The notes: generated by a model not told the origin, from the letters alone. 64,000 nt of DNA from Akkermansia muciniphila (GCA_947624785.1 CANQLV010000002.1:124001-188000); one strand, 5' to 3'. Positions 53,552 through 63,683 are shown, numbered from the stretch's first letter. Numbers and translations are program-made.

Positions 53552-56500
53552 ATGAATAGTGATCAATTTGAGACAGGCATTCCTGCGCCGCAGGGATTGT
53601 ATGACTTTGAACAGGAGAGGGACGCCTGCGGCGTGGGTCTGGTGGCGGACCTGAAAAACGAACCGAGCCGCAAAATCATTGAAATGGGGGTCACCGTTCT
53701 CAAGAGGCTGATGCACCGCGGCGCGGTGGGAAGCGACCCGGAAACGGGAGACGGAGCGGGCATCCTGCTGGCGCTTCCGGATGAATTCTTCCGTTTGGCG
53801 CTTCCCAACAAGCTTCCCCCCAGAGGAAAATACGGAGTCGCCATGATGTTCGGCGGCTGCGGCCATGAAGAGGAACTGGAGGCCGCCGTCACGGAAAACG
53901 GCGGCAGGATAATTGCGTGGAGGCAGGTTCCCGTGGACCGGGACAGCATCGGGAAAAACGCCCAGCGCACCTGCCCGCTGATTCGCCAGCTATTCATCGA
54001 CGGCAGCGGCTTCGCGGACCAGGCGGAACTGGAACGCAAGCTCTTCGTGATGCGCCGGGAAATGGAACGGCGCGTGGAAGGCTGCTATGTGTGCAGCTGC
54101 TCCAGCCGCAGCATCGTGTACAAGGGATTGTTCCTCGGCACGCAAATTGACGGATTTTACGAAGATTTGCGCCATGAACATTTCAAATCTCCGCTGGCCC
54201 TCGTCCACCAGCGCTACAGCACGAACACCTTCCCCACCTGGAGCCTGGCCCATCCCTTCCGGTACCTGGCCCACAACGGGGAAATCAACACCCTGCGCGG
54301 GAACCTGAACCACCTGAGCGTGCGGGAGCCGCATCTGTCCTCCTCCCTGCTGGGGGATGACCTGAAAAAGCTTCTGCCCCTCATTCCCCCCGGCCAGAGC
54401 GATTCCGCCTGCCTGGACAACATGGTGGAACTGCTGGCCGCCGCCGGGCGCGACCTGCGCCACGTCATGCTCATGCTCATGCCGCAGGCCTGGGGCGTCA
54501 ACTACCATCTGGGGCCGGACGTGCGAGGCTTCTTTGAATACCATTCCGCCATGATGGAGCCGTGGGACGGCCCGACCGCCGTCGTCTTCTCCGACGGCGT
54601 CAACGCGGGCGCCATGCTGGACCGCAACGGCCTGCGTCCCGCCCGCTACACGCTGACCACGGACGATATTTTCATCCTGGCCTCGGAAACGGGCGTGGCG
54701 GACATTCCCGCGGAAAAAGTGGCCCGCAAGGGGCGCCTGCGCCCCGGAGAGATGATTTACTGCGACCTGGTGAACCACCGCCTGGTCTCCGATGCGGAAA
54801 CCAAGAATGAAATGGCCCGGCGCATGCCCTACCGCCGCTGGGTGGAAAAAAACAAGATTTCCGTCCGCTCCCTGTTTGACTCCGTCTCCGCTTCCGCGGA
54901 AATGCCGGACCTGGCGGCTCATCAGCGCCAGTTCGGGTTCACGCAGGAGGACGTGGAACTCATCATCCGCCCCATGATGATGAAGGGCGCGGAACCCCTC
55001 GGCTCCATGGGGAACGACGCGCCGCTGGCCGTCCTTTCCGGGAAGGCCCCGCTCCTGTTCAACTACTTCAAGCAGTTGTTCGCGCAGGTGACCAACCCGC
55101 CTATCGACCCCATCCGGGAGGAGCTGGTCATGAGCCTGACCACGTACATCGGCAACCACCCCAACATTCTGGAGGAAACGCCGGAGCACGCCCGGCTCAT
55201 CAAGATGGCGCGCCCCGTCATTACGGATGAAGAGCTCAACCGCCTCTGCAACATCCGGCAGGCCGGGTTCCCTTCCGCCAGGCTCCCCCTCCAGTTCCCG
55301 GAAGGCGGGGACGGAAAGGCCCTGCGGGAGACGCTGGACAGCCTGGCGGAATCCGCCGTGGGGCTGGTCAGGTCCGGCGTGCGCATCCTGGTGCTGACGG
55401 ACCGCAACATAGGCCGCGGCTACCTTCCCGTTCCCAGCCTGCTGGCCTGCTCCGTGGTGCACCGCGCCCTGGCCGCCGCCGGACTGCGTTCCGATGTGGG
55501 CCTGATCCTGGAAACCGGGGAGGCGCGGGAAACGATGCACTTCGCGCTGCTGCTGGGGTTCGGGGCCACGGCGGTCAATCCGTACCTGGCGCTGGCGACG
55601 GTCACCTCCCTGGCCGCGCCGCAGGACTGCCCGCTGGATGTGGTGAAGGCCTCCGGCAACTACATCAACGCCATTGACAAGGGGCTGCTTAAAATCATGT
55701 CCAAGATGGGCATCTCCACCCTGCGCAGCTACCGTTCCTCCCAATTGTTCGAGGCCGTGGGGCTGAACCGGGAACTGATGGACGAATTCTTCCCCGGCAC
55801 CGTCAGCCGCGTGGGCGGCATCGGGCTGGAGGAAATAGCTGCGGAATGCAACCAGCGCGCCGCGCAAAACGCCGGGGAGGAAGGCAGGCTGGATGCGGGC
55901 GGCCAGTACAAGTACAGGAAGGGCGGAGAAAACCACCTCTGGAATCCGCAGACGCTCCAGGCCTTCCGCGCCGCCGTGCGCGACAATGACGAACGGAAAT
56001 ACCGGGAATTTGCGGACTACAGCAACCACCAGGCGCAGCACCTCTGCACCCTGCGCGGCCTGTTCGAATTCGCTCCCGCGGACGCCGTCCCGCTGGAGGA
56101 AGTGGAAAGCGTGGACTCCATCCTGCGCCGCTTCGTCTCCGGGGCCATGTCCCTGGGTTCCCTCAGCCCGGAAGCCCATGAAACCATCGCCATCGCGATG
56201 AACAAAATCGGGGCTAAAAGCAACTCCGGGGAAGGGGGCGAGGACGAAGCCCGCTACGAACCCAACGCCAGGGGCGAAGTGCGCTACAGCGCGATCAAGC
56301 AGGTGGCGAGCGGCCGCTTCGGCGTGACCATCAACTACCTGCGCCACGCCTCCGAGCTCCAGATCAAGATGGCCCAGGGCGCCAAGCCCGGAGAGGGCGG
56401 CCAGCTCCCGGCGCACAAGGTGGACCCGTATATCGCCCGGCTGCGCCATTCCATGCCGAACGTCAGCCTCATTTCCCCCCCGCCGCACCATGACATCTAC

Positions 56501-57991
56501 TCCATTGAAGACCTGGCCCAATTGATCTACGACCTGCGGAACTCCAACCCGGCCGCCCGCGTCTCCGTCAAGCTCGTCTCCGAGGTGGGCATAGGCGCGG
56601 TGGCCGCCGGGGTGGTGAAGGCCCATGCGGACGTGGTTGTGGTCAGCGGCCATGACGGCGGCACGGGCGCCTCCCCGCTCACCAGCGTGAAGCATGCCGG
56701 GCTGCCGTGGGAGCTGGGGCTGGCGGAAACGCAGCAGACGCTTGTGCTCAACAAGCTCCGCTCCCGTGTCCGGCTCCAGGTGGACGGCCAGCTGCGCACC
56801 GGGAGGGACGTCGTCATGGCGGCCCTGCTGGGCGCGGAGGAATTCGGCTTCGGCACTGCCGTTCTGGTCGCCATCGGCTGCGCCATGCTCCGCAGGTGCC
56901 ATGAAAACACGTGCCCCGTGGGCGTCGCCACGCAGGACCCGGCCCTGAGAGCCAAGTTCAGCGGCAAGCCGGAATACGTGATCAACTACCTCCGCTTCGT
57001 GGCGCAGGAAACGCGGGAAATCCTGGCTTCCCTGGGACTCCGTTCCCTGGATGAAGCCGTGGGCAGGGCGGACCTGCTCTCCGTGAACCGCGCCATTGAC
57101 TTCTACAAGGCGCAGCATCTGGACTTCTCCTCCATCCTGCATGCGGCGGAGGGGGACGGACGCAGGTTTGACCCCTCCTTTGAAAAGGAACCTCTGGACA
57201 ACTATGACCGCCGCCGCCTGCTGCCGGACTTGAAGGCCCTTCTGGAAAAGGGGGAGAAGACGGAGCTTTACCGCGACGTCCGCAATGTGGACCGGACGGT
57301 AGGCACGGAGCTTTCCGGAGAGCTGGTGATGAAATTCGGCCCGCGAGGCCTGGCGGAGGATACGCTCACGGTGCACTTCACCGGATGCGCGGGGCAAAGT
57401 TTCGGGGCCTTTCTGGCGCCGGGCATCACCTTTGAACTCGCCGGGGAGGCGAACGACTTCGTAGGTAAGGGGCTTTCCGGAGGCAAAATCATCGTGAGGC
57501 CTCCGGAAAACATCTCCTACGTTCCGTCGGACAACGTCATTGCCGGCAACGTCATCGGTTATGGAGCCACTTCCGGCAGCATCTTCCTTCATGGACAGGC
57601 GGGGGAACGTTTCGCCATCCGCAACAGCGGCGCCAAGATGGTGGTGGAGGGCATCGGCGACCACGGCTGCGAGTACATGACCGGGGGCCGGGTGGCGGTG
57701 CTCGGCAAGGTGGGCGTCAACTTTGCCGCGGGGATGACCGGCGGCCTGGCCTACGTGTACGATGCGGACAACAACTTCGATCAGAAATGCAACCTGGGCA
57801 GCGTGGACCTGGAAACGGTCATGCCGCACTCCGCCGACGAGGCGGAACTGCTTCAGCTCATTTACGAGCACTACATGGCCACCAGGAGCCGCAGAGCCTA
57901 CGACCTGTTAAACAACTGGCCGGAGGAACGCGGCAAATTCATCAAGGTCTTCCCGGTGGAATACCGCCACGCCCTGGCCATGCATTCCTGA
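53552..57991 (+). CDS. gltB: Glutamate synthase large subunit
   Basis: Transfers the amide of glutamine to 2-oxoglutarate to make glutamate; with glutamine synthetase it forms the GS-GOGAT cycle. At 1479 residues it is full length. After a short propeptide comes the amidotransferase nucleophile in ERDACGVGLVADL (Cys26). The central and FMN domains carry MSLGSLSPEAHETIAIAMN, NSGEGGEDEARY, KPGEGGQLPAHKVDP and SGHDGGTGASPLTSVKHAG. The 3Fe-4S cysteines are in the CAMLRRCHENTCPVGVATQ region. The C-terminal beta-helix has repeated GxxG turns (IGYGATSGSIFLHGQAGERF). No gltD partner is adjacent, so the electron-donating subunit must be elsewhere or the enzyme uses another donor. Confidence 0.96.
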   Translation: MNSDQFETGIPAPQGLYDFEQERDACGVGLVADLKNEPSRKIIEMGVTVLKRLMHRGAVGSDPETGDGAGILLALPDEFFRLALPNKLPPRGKYGVAMMFGGCGHEEELEAAVTENGGRIIAWRQVPVDRDSIGKNAQRTCPLIRQLFIDGSGFADQAELERKLFVMRREMERRVEGCYVCSCSSRSIVYKGLFLGTQIDGFYEDLRHEHFKSPLALVHQRYSTNTFPTWSLAHPFRYLAHNGEINTLRGNLNHLSVREPHLSSSLLGDDLKKLLPLIPPGQSDSACLDNMVELLAAAGRDLRHVMLMLMPQAWGVNYHLGPDVRGFFEYHSAMMEPWDGPTAVVFSDGVNAGAMLDRNGLRPARYTLTTDDIFILASETGVADIPAEKVARKGRLRPGEMIYCDLVNHRLVSDAETKNEMARRMPYRRWVEKNKISVRSLFDSVSASAEMPDLAAHQRQFGFTQEDVELIIRPMMMKGAEPLGSMGNDAPLAVLSGKAPLLFNYFKQLFAQVTNPPIDPIREELVMSLTTYIGNHPNILEETPEHARLIKMARPVITDEELNRLCNIRQAGFPSARLPLQFPEGGDGKALRETLDSLAESAVGLVRSGVRILVLTDRNIGRGYLPVPSLLACSVVHRALAAAGLRSDVGLILETGEARETMHFALLLGFGATAVNPYLALATVTSLAAPQDCPLDVVKASGNYINAIDKGLLKIMSKMGISTLRSYRSSQLFEAVGLNRELMDEFFPGTVSRVGGIGLEEIAAECNQRAAQNAGEEGRLDAGGQYKYRKGGENHLWNPQTLQAFRAAVRDNDERKYREFADYSNHQAQHLCTLRGLFEFAPADAVPLEEVESVDSILRRFVSGAMSLGSLSPEAHETIAIAMNKIGAKSNSGEGGEDEARYEPNARGEVRYSAIKQVASGRFGVTINYLRHASELQIKMAQGAKPGEGGQLPAHKVDPYIARLRHSMPNVSLISPPPHHDIYSIEDLAQLIYDLRNSNPAARVSVKLVSEVGIGAVAAGVVKAHADVVVVSGHDGGTGASPLTSVKHAGLPWELGLAETQQTLVLNKLRSRVRLQVDGQLRTGRDVVMAALLGAEEFGFGTAVLVAIGCAMLRRCHENTCPVGVATQDPALRAKFSGKPEYVINYLRFVAQETREILASLGLRSLDEAVGRADLLSVNRAIDFYKAQHLDFSSILHAAEGDGRRFDPSFEKEPLDNYDRRRLLPDLKALLEKGEKTELYRDVRNVDRTVGTELSGELVMKFGPRGLAEDTLTVHFTGCAGQSFGAFLAPGITFELAGEANDFVGKGLSGGKIIVRPPENISYVPSDNVIAGNVIGYGATSGSIFLHGQAGERFAIRNSGAKMVVEGIGDHGCEYMTGGRVAVLGKVGVNFAAGMTGGLAYVYDADNNFDQKCNLGSVDLETVMPHSADEAELLQLIYEHYMATRSRRAYDLLNNWPEERGKFIKVFPVEYRHALAMHS

Positions 57992-58032
57992 AAGAAGCAT
58001 GCAGCAGTTTTCTGTTGTTTGGGTAACGCTGA

Positions 58033-58063
58033 GGGCCTCCGCGGGTGCGGAGGCCCTTTTTTT
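58033..58063 (+). terminator. Rho-independent terminator of gltB
   Basis: A 10-bp perfect stem (GGGCCTCCGC with GCGGAGGCCC) with a GGGT loop, followed by seven Ts. Confidence 0.93.
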
Positions 58064-58202
58064 GTTCTTTCCAGTCTTATTGGCCTCATTGCCGAAGCGT
58101 CCGCTGATCTTTTCAAGGTAGCGGATTGGCCCTAGAAGCAGGAATGAAGTAGGTTTCTGAAATCCAATATTAAAAAATAATTTTCTATTTGATTGACTTT
58201 GA

Positions 58203-60824
58203 ATGATGCGTCAATTATACAGAAAATATCATAAAAGGATAATGAGTATCATATTCGGAAATTTATGCAGTGCTGTTGCTATACTGCTTGTTGTTATGGG
58301 GATGTGCTCTGAGGCAGAAATTGCCTCCGTCCAGGTGCCGGAACAGCTGCCTGCCTGCCCGGTCCGTTTCATCCGGGGTACCCTGGTAGCGCGGGATGGA
58401 GCCATTTGGGCCGTGGGGGAGAGGGAAAGCGTTTACCGCCTTCAAGTCGGCGGCCGGGCGTATGAAAAGTCGTGGCTCAACATGGATTATTATTCCGGTT
58501 TTCCCAAAGGAAAGAATTTCACCTGCATTGCGGAGGACAGGCAGGGCCGCATCTGGGTGGGCACGGACGACAGCGGCGTGGCCGTTTTCAACGGGAGGGA
58601 GTGGAAGACGTATGACCGCGGCAACGCCCTGAACGGGGAACATGTCTATGCGCTGGCCGTCTCTCCCGTTTCCGGGGAGGTGGCGGTTGCCACGTCCGGC
58701 GGCGTATCCGTTTACGATCCTGCGGATAATTCATGGAAGACGCTGGACCGGTCCACGGGACTGGCGGAGGACCAGGCGGCCTCCGCCGGCTTTGATACCA
58801 GGGGAAATTTGTGGCTGGCCTACGCCTGCGGCGGCGTGTCCTGCTCGCCGCGCAAATCAGGATACACGCAGTGGAAGAACGTGCAGGCGCCGTGGTACTG
58901 GGACAGCAAGCAGTTTGCCCGGCAGCCGTACCAGCCGTATGGGGACGGCCTGCCTTCCAATACCTGCAATGTTCTGGCCTGTACGGAAAAAGACCAGGTG
59001 CTGGTAGGCACCTGGTCGGGCCTGGCGTACAGCAACGGCATCAGCTCCTGGAAGTTCATGCGGGGACGGGATTATGCCCAGAAGAACAGTCATCTGTATG
59101 GTTCCGCTGCGCGGAAGACCGCCGTTCCGGGGGAGGGGAATTCCAGGATGCTGTCCGAGGACTTCGTGTCCTCCATCCTCCGGCAGGGAAAGGATATTTT
59201 CATCGGCTACCGGACACAGGGGGTGGACGTGCTGGATGCCGGAACGATGACCGTGCGGCAGAGAATAAGGAAGGGGCTGGAAAACGTTGACGTGCCCTCC
59301 CTGCTGGTTCTGGGGGATGGAAGCGTCTGGGCCGGCACATATGGAAAGGGGCTTGTCAGCCTGAAAAAGGGTTCCCTGTCTTATCAACTGGACAGGAAGG
59401 AGCAGGACGATGAGATTCCGTTCCCGGCCCCGGCGCGGATGGAGGATCCAGCCGCAGTCCTGAAGAGGCTGGAAAAGCTGGGGGCGGATGTGCATGCGGG
59501 GAAGAGCATTGTGTTCCGTGGGGAGGATTGGAGCACGAAGGGTGACTGGTGCGGAAGGTACGGCCTGACGCGCGCGACGCTGTGCGCTACGAATGCCCCC
59601 CTGAGCAATTCCGAGTTTAAGGCCAAGACTGTGTCGTTCCGCACCCTTTCCTCCGTGCCGGGGTACCCCGGATACCAAGGGGCCTTGTCTTCTTACTGGA
59701 TCCAGGGATTGATGGGGCTCAACCGCAACAAGGGGGACGCCCTGCGCTGGTGGGTGAATAGCATCAAGGAAAATGATAACCGCAACGTTCTTTTCGACCC
59801 TACGGATTCCGTGCGGACGGAAGCGGAGTGGGACGACCACGGGGAAGCGTATCCGTCCTTTGTGGACGGTCCCGATATTTGGGTAGCCGTGGAAGTGCCG
59901 GAGGGCGTCCATGAAATAGCCCTGTATTTCTATAATCCCAACGGGTATCTTACCAATGAATCCAGGCGGGATTACGTGGTGGAAGCCAGAAGGCATCCTT
60001 CCACCGCCTCACTCGTCTTCCAGTTCAATATTGAAGGAGACCTCGCGATAGGAGAACGGAACAAGTGGGGGAAGACGCTTGCCGCCGCCATGGAGCAGTG
60101 GTATTCCTTCCCGGTGGAGGCGCGCACGCGCGTTTCCAGGTTTGCGGGGTCCGGGGTTTATAAAAGGTTCATGTGCAGGAAAGGGGGAATCTACCTGTTC
60201 CGTGTTTGCCGTAACGGTTCCTTCAATACCATTTTAAACGGCGTGTTCGTGAATGAAAGGATACCGTGGGAAATCCGCATGCCTGAGGAATTGCCCTATT
60301 ACGTGGCCGGTGCGCTGGCGGGCATTGTTCCCACTCCCGAGAGAGTGAACGGAGCCACCCTGGGGCAGAGGGAGAAAGCCGTGTGCAAGCCCCTGTATGA
60401 GCTGCAATATACGCGCAAGTACCTGACGCCGGCGGCGTGCAGTCTTCAGAACAGGTATATTCTCTCCCTGTGGAGGCAGGCCCGGGAGAACCGTGCGGAG
60501 GGCGGCTGCCTGGCGGATTGCCTCCAGTGGGAGGCCAGAGTCAGTGACGACCGGGTCAGAGCCTCCTTTGATGAAACCATGAAGCGTTCATGGGACCAGA
60601 GCCAGATTTATTACATCGGCAACCGGTCACGGGATTTCATGCCGAATGCTCCGGGAACCGTTCCCTTCTCCCTCAGGGAATTGCGCCAGATGGCCAAGAT
60701 GCACATCGACTGGCGGCAGTACCGGGACGATGCGGAGACCCCTCCTGAAAAAACTGTTCAGGAAATGAAGGAATTCCTCAAAAAGGAATTTTTAAAAGAA
60801 CAACAAACCAGAAAACAACAATGA
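58203..60824 (+). CDS. Exported beta-propeller protein (two-component-regulator propeller type)
   Basis: I recognise only the repeat class. The 873-residue product has a basic N-terminus and a signal or anchor segment (CSAVAILLVVMGMCSEAEIA). Residues ~55-400 hold propeller-like repeats with the RegProp pattern (IAEDRQGRIWVGTDDSGVAVF, GFDTRGNLWLAYACGGVSC, VLGDGSVWAGTYGKGLVSL). The remainder (400-873) includes a possible beta-sandwich (VAVEVPEGVHEIALYFYNPNG) and a charged helical tail. No kinase or DNA-binding domain follows, so it is not a standard hybrid sensor. ATG 58242, with an AAAAGGAT ahead of it, is an alternative start. The next gene overlaps its stop as ATGA. Confidence 0.82.
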   Translation: MMRQLYRKYHKRIMSIIFGNLCSAVAILLVVMGMCSEAEIASVQVPEQLPACPVRFIRGTLVARDGAIWAVGERESVYRLQVGGRAYEKSWLNMDYYSGFPKGKNFTCIAEDRQGRIWVGTDDSGVAVFNGREWKTYDRGNALNGEHVYALAVSPVSGEVAVATSGGVSVYDPADNSWKTLDRSTGLAEDQAASAGFDTRGNLWLAYACGGVSCSPRKSGYTQWKNVQAPWYWDSKQFARQPYQPYGDGLPSNTCNVLACTEKDQVLVGTWSGLAYSNGISSWKFMRGRDYAQKNSHLYGSAARKTAVPGEGNSRMLSEDFVSSILRQGKDIFIGYRTQGVDVLDAGTMTVRQRIRKGLENVDVPSLLVLGDGSVWAGTYGKGLVSLKKGSLSYQLDRKEQDDEIPFPAPARMEDPAAVLKRLEKLGADVHAGKSIVFRGEDWSTKGDWCGRYGLTRATLCATNAPLSNSEFKAKTVSFRTLSSVPGYPGYQGALSSYWIQGLMGLNRNKGDALRWWVNSIKENDNRNVLFDPTDSVRTEAEWDDHGEAYPSFVDGPDIWVAVEVPEGVHEIALYFYNPNGYLTNESRRDYVVEARRHPSTASLVFQFNIEGDLAIGERNKWGKTLAAAMEQWYSFPVEARTRVSRFAGSGVYKRFMCRKGGIYLFRVCRNGSFNTILNGVFVNERIPWEIRMPEELPYYVAGALAGIVPTPERVNGATLGQREKAVCKPLYELQYTRKYLTPAACSLQNRYILSLWRQARENRAEGGCLADCLQWEARVSDDRVRASFDETMKRSWDQSQIYYIGNRSRDFMPNAPGTVPFSLRELRQMAKMHIDWRQYRDDAETPPEKTVQEMKEFLKKEFLKEQQTRKQQ

Positions 60825-61348
60825 ACAAAATTGCCTGTGCAATTATGGTTTCTCTCTCAGGGACCTGCTTCCTGAAGGGGGAAATAGCGCCACCGGAAAC
60901 GGAATGGAAAGGAGGGCGCCTCCTTTACGAAGGAGTCGTCATCAAAAATCAGGTCAACCTGCCTCAAAAGGGGATCAAGTACCATGATGAGGATAGATTA
61001 TCCTACGATATTACGAATGCCACCATTGAGATGAGCACCACCCTCTCCAAGAAGCCGCAATGCGGCAGGGAGTGGTGTTACAAGGGAATCAGCCATATTA
61101 TTGTCAAATATTGCGGTCCGATTTCCGATCCGGACGACGGGGGAACCATCTATTTCGAGCCCCACTACAATCATCACGTCTGGTTTGATAATGACAAATA
61201 TGGACAATGGGGAATTTTATTCTCCAAAGTTTATATCATCACCCGCATCAAGAATGCGAATATCGAGGATACCAAAGACTATGGCATCAGCGGGGAGGAC
61301 GGAAGCATCTTTTTCCAATACGTGGAAAAGATGATGGCTGAAATGTGA
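60821..61348 (+). CDS. Small secreted protein of unknown function, coupled to the propeller gene
   Basis: A 175-residue protein with a short signal peptide (MNKIACAIMVSLSGTCFLKG). The mature part is rich in Tyr, Ile and Asp (YDITNATIEMSTTLS, then IYFEPHYNHHVWFDNDKYGQ), with a pair of cysteines in QCGREWCYKG that could form a disulfide. No family is recognised. The ATGA overlap with the upstream gene indicates translational coupling, so the two products probably act together outside the cytoplasm. Its base composition is more AT-rich than its neighbours. A terminator follows 55 bases after the stop. Confidence 0.75.
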   Translation: MNKIACAIMVSLSGTCFLKGEIAPPETEWKGGRLLYEGVVIKNQVNLPQKGIKYHDEDRLSYDITNATIEMSTTLSKKPQCGREWCYKGISHIIVKYCGPISDPDDGGTIYFEPHYNHHVWFDNDKYGQWGILFSKVYIITRIKNANIEDTKDYGISGEDGSIFFQYVEKMMAEM

Positions 61349-61402
61349 GTTACCCCCGGTTTCTGTGGATGAAGATTATCGTCCGCTGATTCCGGTCATT
61401 CA

Positions 61403-61443
61403 GGCGCCGGAGGTCCGCAAGTAACGGCCTCCGGTGCCTTTTT
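61403..61443 (+). terminator. Rho-independent terminator of the propeller operon
   Basis: An 11-bp stem (GGCGCCGGAGG with CCTCCGGTGCC, one G-U pair) followed by five Ts. Confidence 0.83.
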
Positions 61444-61625
61444 AATGCAGCCGGAACCCGGGTTGCGCAGTTCCCGGTGAAGGCGCATCAATTCCGCTCC
61501 GCTTGATGGAAGGCGCGGGCTTCCTGCTTATGAGGGGCGCCCTGTGCCTGGAAAATCTGATGGTATTGAAAGAGAACAAGGCGTGGAAAGGACAGTTCAA
61601 GCGGAAGCATCCCGATTGCTGAAGT

Positions 61626-61658
61626 AAAAGAGCCGGAGGAGGGTGAAGCTCCTCCGGC
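61626..61658 (-). terminator. Terminator of the GH20 gene
   Basis: A 10-bp perfect stem (GCCGGAGGAG with CTCCTCCGGC), 7-base loop, followed on the minus strand by CTTTTAC. Confidence 0.75.
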
Positions 61659-61685
61659 GTTTGTTGCGGGTTGATTCAGCGGTTT

Positions 61686-63683
61686 TCAGGGTACTTCACA
61701 GTACACCGTTCCGTAGGAGTCGCTGCCGCCGGACCCTTTGAATTTGGCTTTGACCGTGTAGGATGCCCCCTGCCTGGCTTCCGGTACGTTCAGGATGTAC
61801 TGGATATTTTCCTTATGGGTGCCGCTCTTTCCCGCATGAACGTCACTGGCAATTTCCCGCTCACCTTCATACAGGGCCACGGATTCGATTTCAATGGCGT
61901 GTGCCCCCTTGTCGTAGAGCAGGGTGACGGTGTATTTGCCGGGAGCCTTGACCAGTTTGGTGACGTCGAACGAATGTTCCTGCCCGGACAGGGCATCAGG
62001 CGTCCATGTGCCGATCTGCGGCGTATTGAAAAAGTCGGACTTGTCTATCCGGCCGATGACGTCCCCGGCATACTTGATGCCCATCAGGTCCATGCGTTCG
62101 CCATATTGCTTCAAGCGCTTTTTAAAGTCCGGGAAATCCTTTTTCCCGGCAGGTGTCCAGCCCACTTCCGCAAAGGCGCAGGCCCGGGGGAATGCCTGGT
62201 AGTGCAGGCGCTCCGTATTGGAAATCCATTCCGTCCATACCTGTGCCCCCAGCCCCTTGACCCTGGAATGGTACTGTTCCTCCAGTCCCGGAAAAATGGG
62301 TTCGAAGCCGTATGCCTTTTGCAGGGGAATGCTGCCGTAGCTGTAATCAAGGTAAGTGGAGCTGTGGAGGGAATTGACGACTTCATGCCCGTCCTTAATG
62401 GCGTTTTTAGCCAGGTCTGTATTGCCTTTCCAGAAGTGGATGACGGCGTTTGTATCCAGTTTGGACCCGGCTTTGCCTCCGCCGTCCCCGTTGACGTCAT
62501 GCCCGTAAATCTCATTCCAGCCCATCATGCGGCGCCCTTTTTTGGCGATGATGCCGGACATGCGGTTGGTGAAGTACATCTGGACGTCCGCATAACTCTT
62601 CATGCTGTTCTTTTTCATGAACTTCTCAATTTCCGGAACGTCCTTCCACTGCTGGGCATAGCGCACTTCATCGCCGCCGATATGGATGATCCTGCTGGGG
62701 AACAGCGCCACGACTTCATCCAGCACGTCGGACAGGAAGGCATAGGTCTTTTCCGAGGTAGGGTCAAAGGCCGTGTTGACGATAAACGTGGTGGGCACTT
62801 CCCTGGGTGATTTCAGGCTCAGGAACGGGTACGCCACGGCGGCCGCGCTGGCGTGGCCCGGCATTTCAATTTCAGGGACGATGGTGATATTGCGCCGTGC
62901 CGCGTATTGAACGATGTCCCGGATCTGCTCCTGGGTATAAAAGCCTTCATGCGGCGTGCCGTCGGACTTGCCGCTGTTCCACGTACCGATTTCGGATTCC
63001 CGGCGCTTGGACCCGATGGAGGTCAGGCGGGGATACTTCTTGATTTCAATGCGCCATCCTGCGTCGTCCGTCAGGTGCCAGTGCAGGATGTTCATTTTCA
63101 ACAGGGCCATTTGGTCGATAATCTGCTTGATGGCCTTTTCACCGAAAAAATGGCGCGCCTCGTCAATCATCAGCGCGCGCCAGGAAAAACGCGGGTAGTC
63201 CACCATGTTGAACGGAGTGCCGGAAATATTCCACTGGATGGAGGATTTGTCCGCCTTTCCGTCGTGGAAGATGGCGGGCATCATCTGGACCAGGCTTTGC
63301 CCCGCGTAAAAAATGCCTTTGGCATGGGCTGCGGAAAGAATGATTCCCTTGGGGGAGGATTGGATGGAGTAGGCTTCCTCTCCCTTCGCGGCCAGGGCCG
63401 GGTCCTTTTTGATGATGATGCAGGCGGCATTTTCCGGCGCTTTCCCGGGCGTTTTAAGGGGGAGGGGCAGTCCGGTCCCTTTGCTGAGCATCTGCTGCAA
63501 TTGCCTGGCGCGGTGCAGGAAAGACTTGTCCTGCGCCGTGGTGATGATGGCGGACGCCGGCGTGAGCTGGGCGGGCTTCCCTTGGAACACCGTGATTTCC
63601 GCCGGTTTCGGGATAATTTGTTCTTGGGAAAATGCCGCGGGAAGGCAGGAGGACAGAACGAGTGCAGGAATAAGGAACTTCAT
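61686..63683 (-). CDS. Secreted GH20 beta-N-acetylhexosaminidase
   Basis: Removes terminal GlcNAc or GalNAc from glycans by substrate-assisted catalysis. From ATG 63683 the protein is 665 residues with a signal peptide (MKFLIPALVLSSCLPAAFSQ); the track start at 63716 adds an unlikely leader. A GH20b domain (EQIIPKPAEITVFQGK) precedes the barrel (about 155-500): FSWRALMIDEARHF, LLKMNILHWHLTDDAGWRIE, IVPEIEMPGHASAA, and the catalytic Asp-Glu pair in IIHIGGDEVRYAQQW. LGAQVWTEWISN and ACAFAEVGWTPAGKKDF close the active site. The C-terminal ~130 residues form a beta-rich module (AHAIEIESVALYEGEREIA) that may bind sugar. Mucin or host glycans are the likely substrates. Confidence 0.95.
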   Translation of the reverse strand: MKFLIPALVLSSCLPAAFSQEQIIPKPAEITVFQGKPAQLTPASAIITTAQDKSFLHRARQLQQMLSKGTGLPLPLKTPGKAPENAACIIIKKDPALAAKGEEAYSIQSSPKGIILSAAHAKGIFYAGQSLVQMMPAIFHDGKADKSSIQWNISGTPFNMVDYPRFSWRALMIDEARHFFGEKAIKQIIDQMALLKMNILHWHLTDDAGWRIEIKKYPRLTSIGSKRRESEIGTWNSGKSDGTPHEGFYTQEQIRDIVQYAARRNITIVPEIEMPGHASAAAVAYPFLSLKSPREVPTTFIVNTAFDPTSEKTYAFLSDVLDEVVALFPSRIIHIGGDEVRYAQQWKDVPEIEKFMKKNSMKSYADVQMYFTNRMSGIIAKKGRRMMGWNEIYGHDVNGDGGGKAGSKLDTNAVIHFWKGNTDLAKNAIKDGHEVVNSLHSSTYLDYSYGSIPLQKAYGFEPIFPGLEEQYHSRVKGLGAQVWTEWISNTERLHYQAFPRACAFAEVGWTPAGKKDFPDFKKRLKQYGERMDLMGIKYAGDVIGRIDKSDFFNTPQIGTWTPDALSGQEHSFDVTKLVKAPGKYTVTLLYDKGAHAIEIESVALYEGEREIASDVHAGKSGTHKENIQYILNVPEARQGASYTVKAKFKGSGGSDSYGTVYCEVP

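Larger units (their letters stand above)
61349..61685. other. 337-base convergent intergenic region with two terminators
   Basis: Contains the plus-strand terminator of the secreted-protein gene and the minus-strand terminator of GH20. Between them an open frame (61446-61622) could encode a 38-residue peptide from ATG 61506; it has no recognised family and may be the tail of a lost gene. Confidence 0.5.

Noticed and set aside
53990-57871. 1293-residue minus-strand ORF
   Set aside because: It is the antisense shadow of gltB; the plus-strand frame has clear family motifs and the minus frame has none.
61446-61622. Short ORF between two terminators
   Set aside because: A 38-codon reading from ATG 61506 has no family, no ribosome binding site and lies outside any transcript I can support; noted only as a possible gene remnant.
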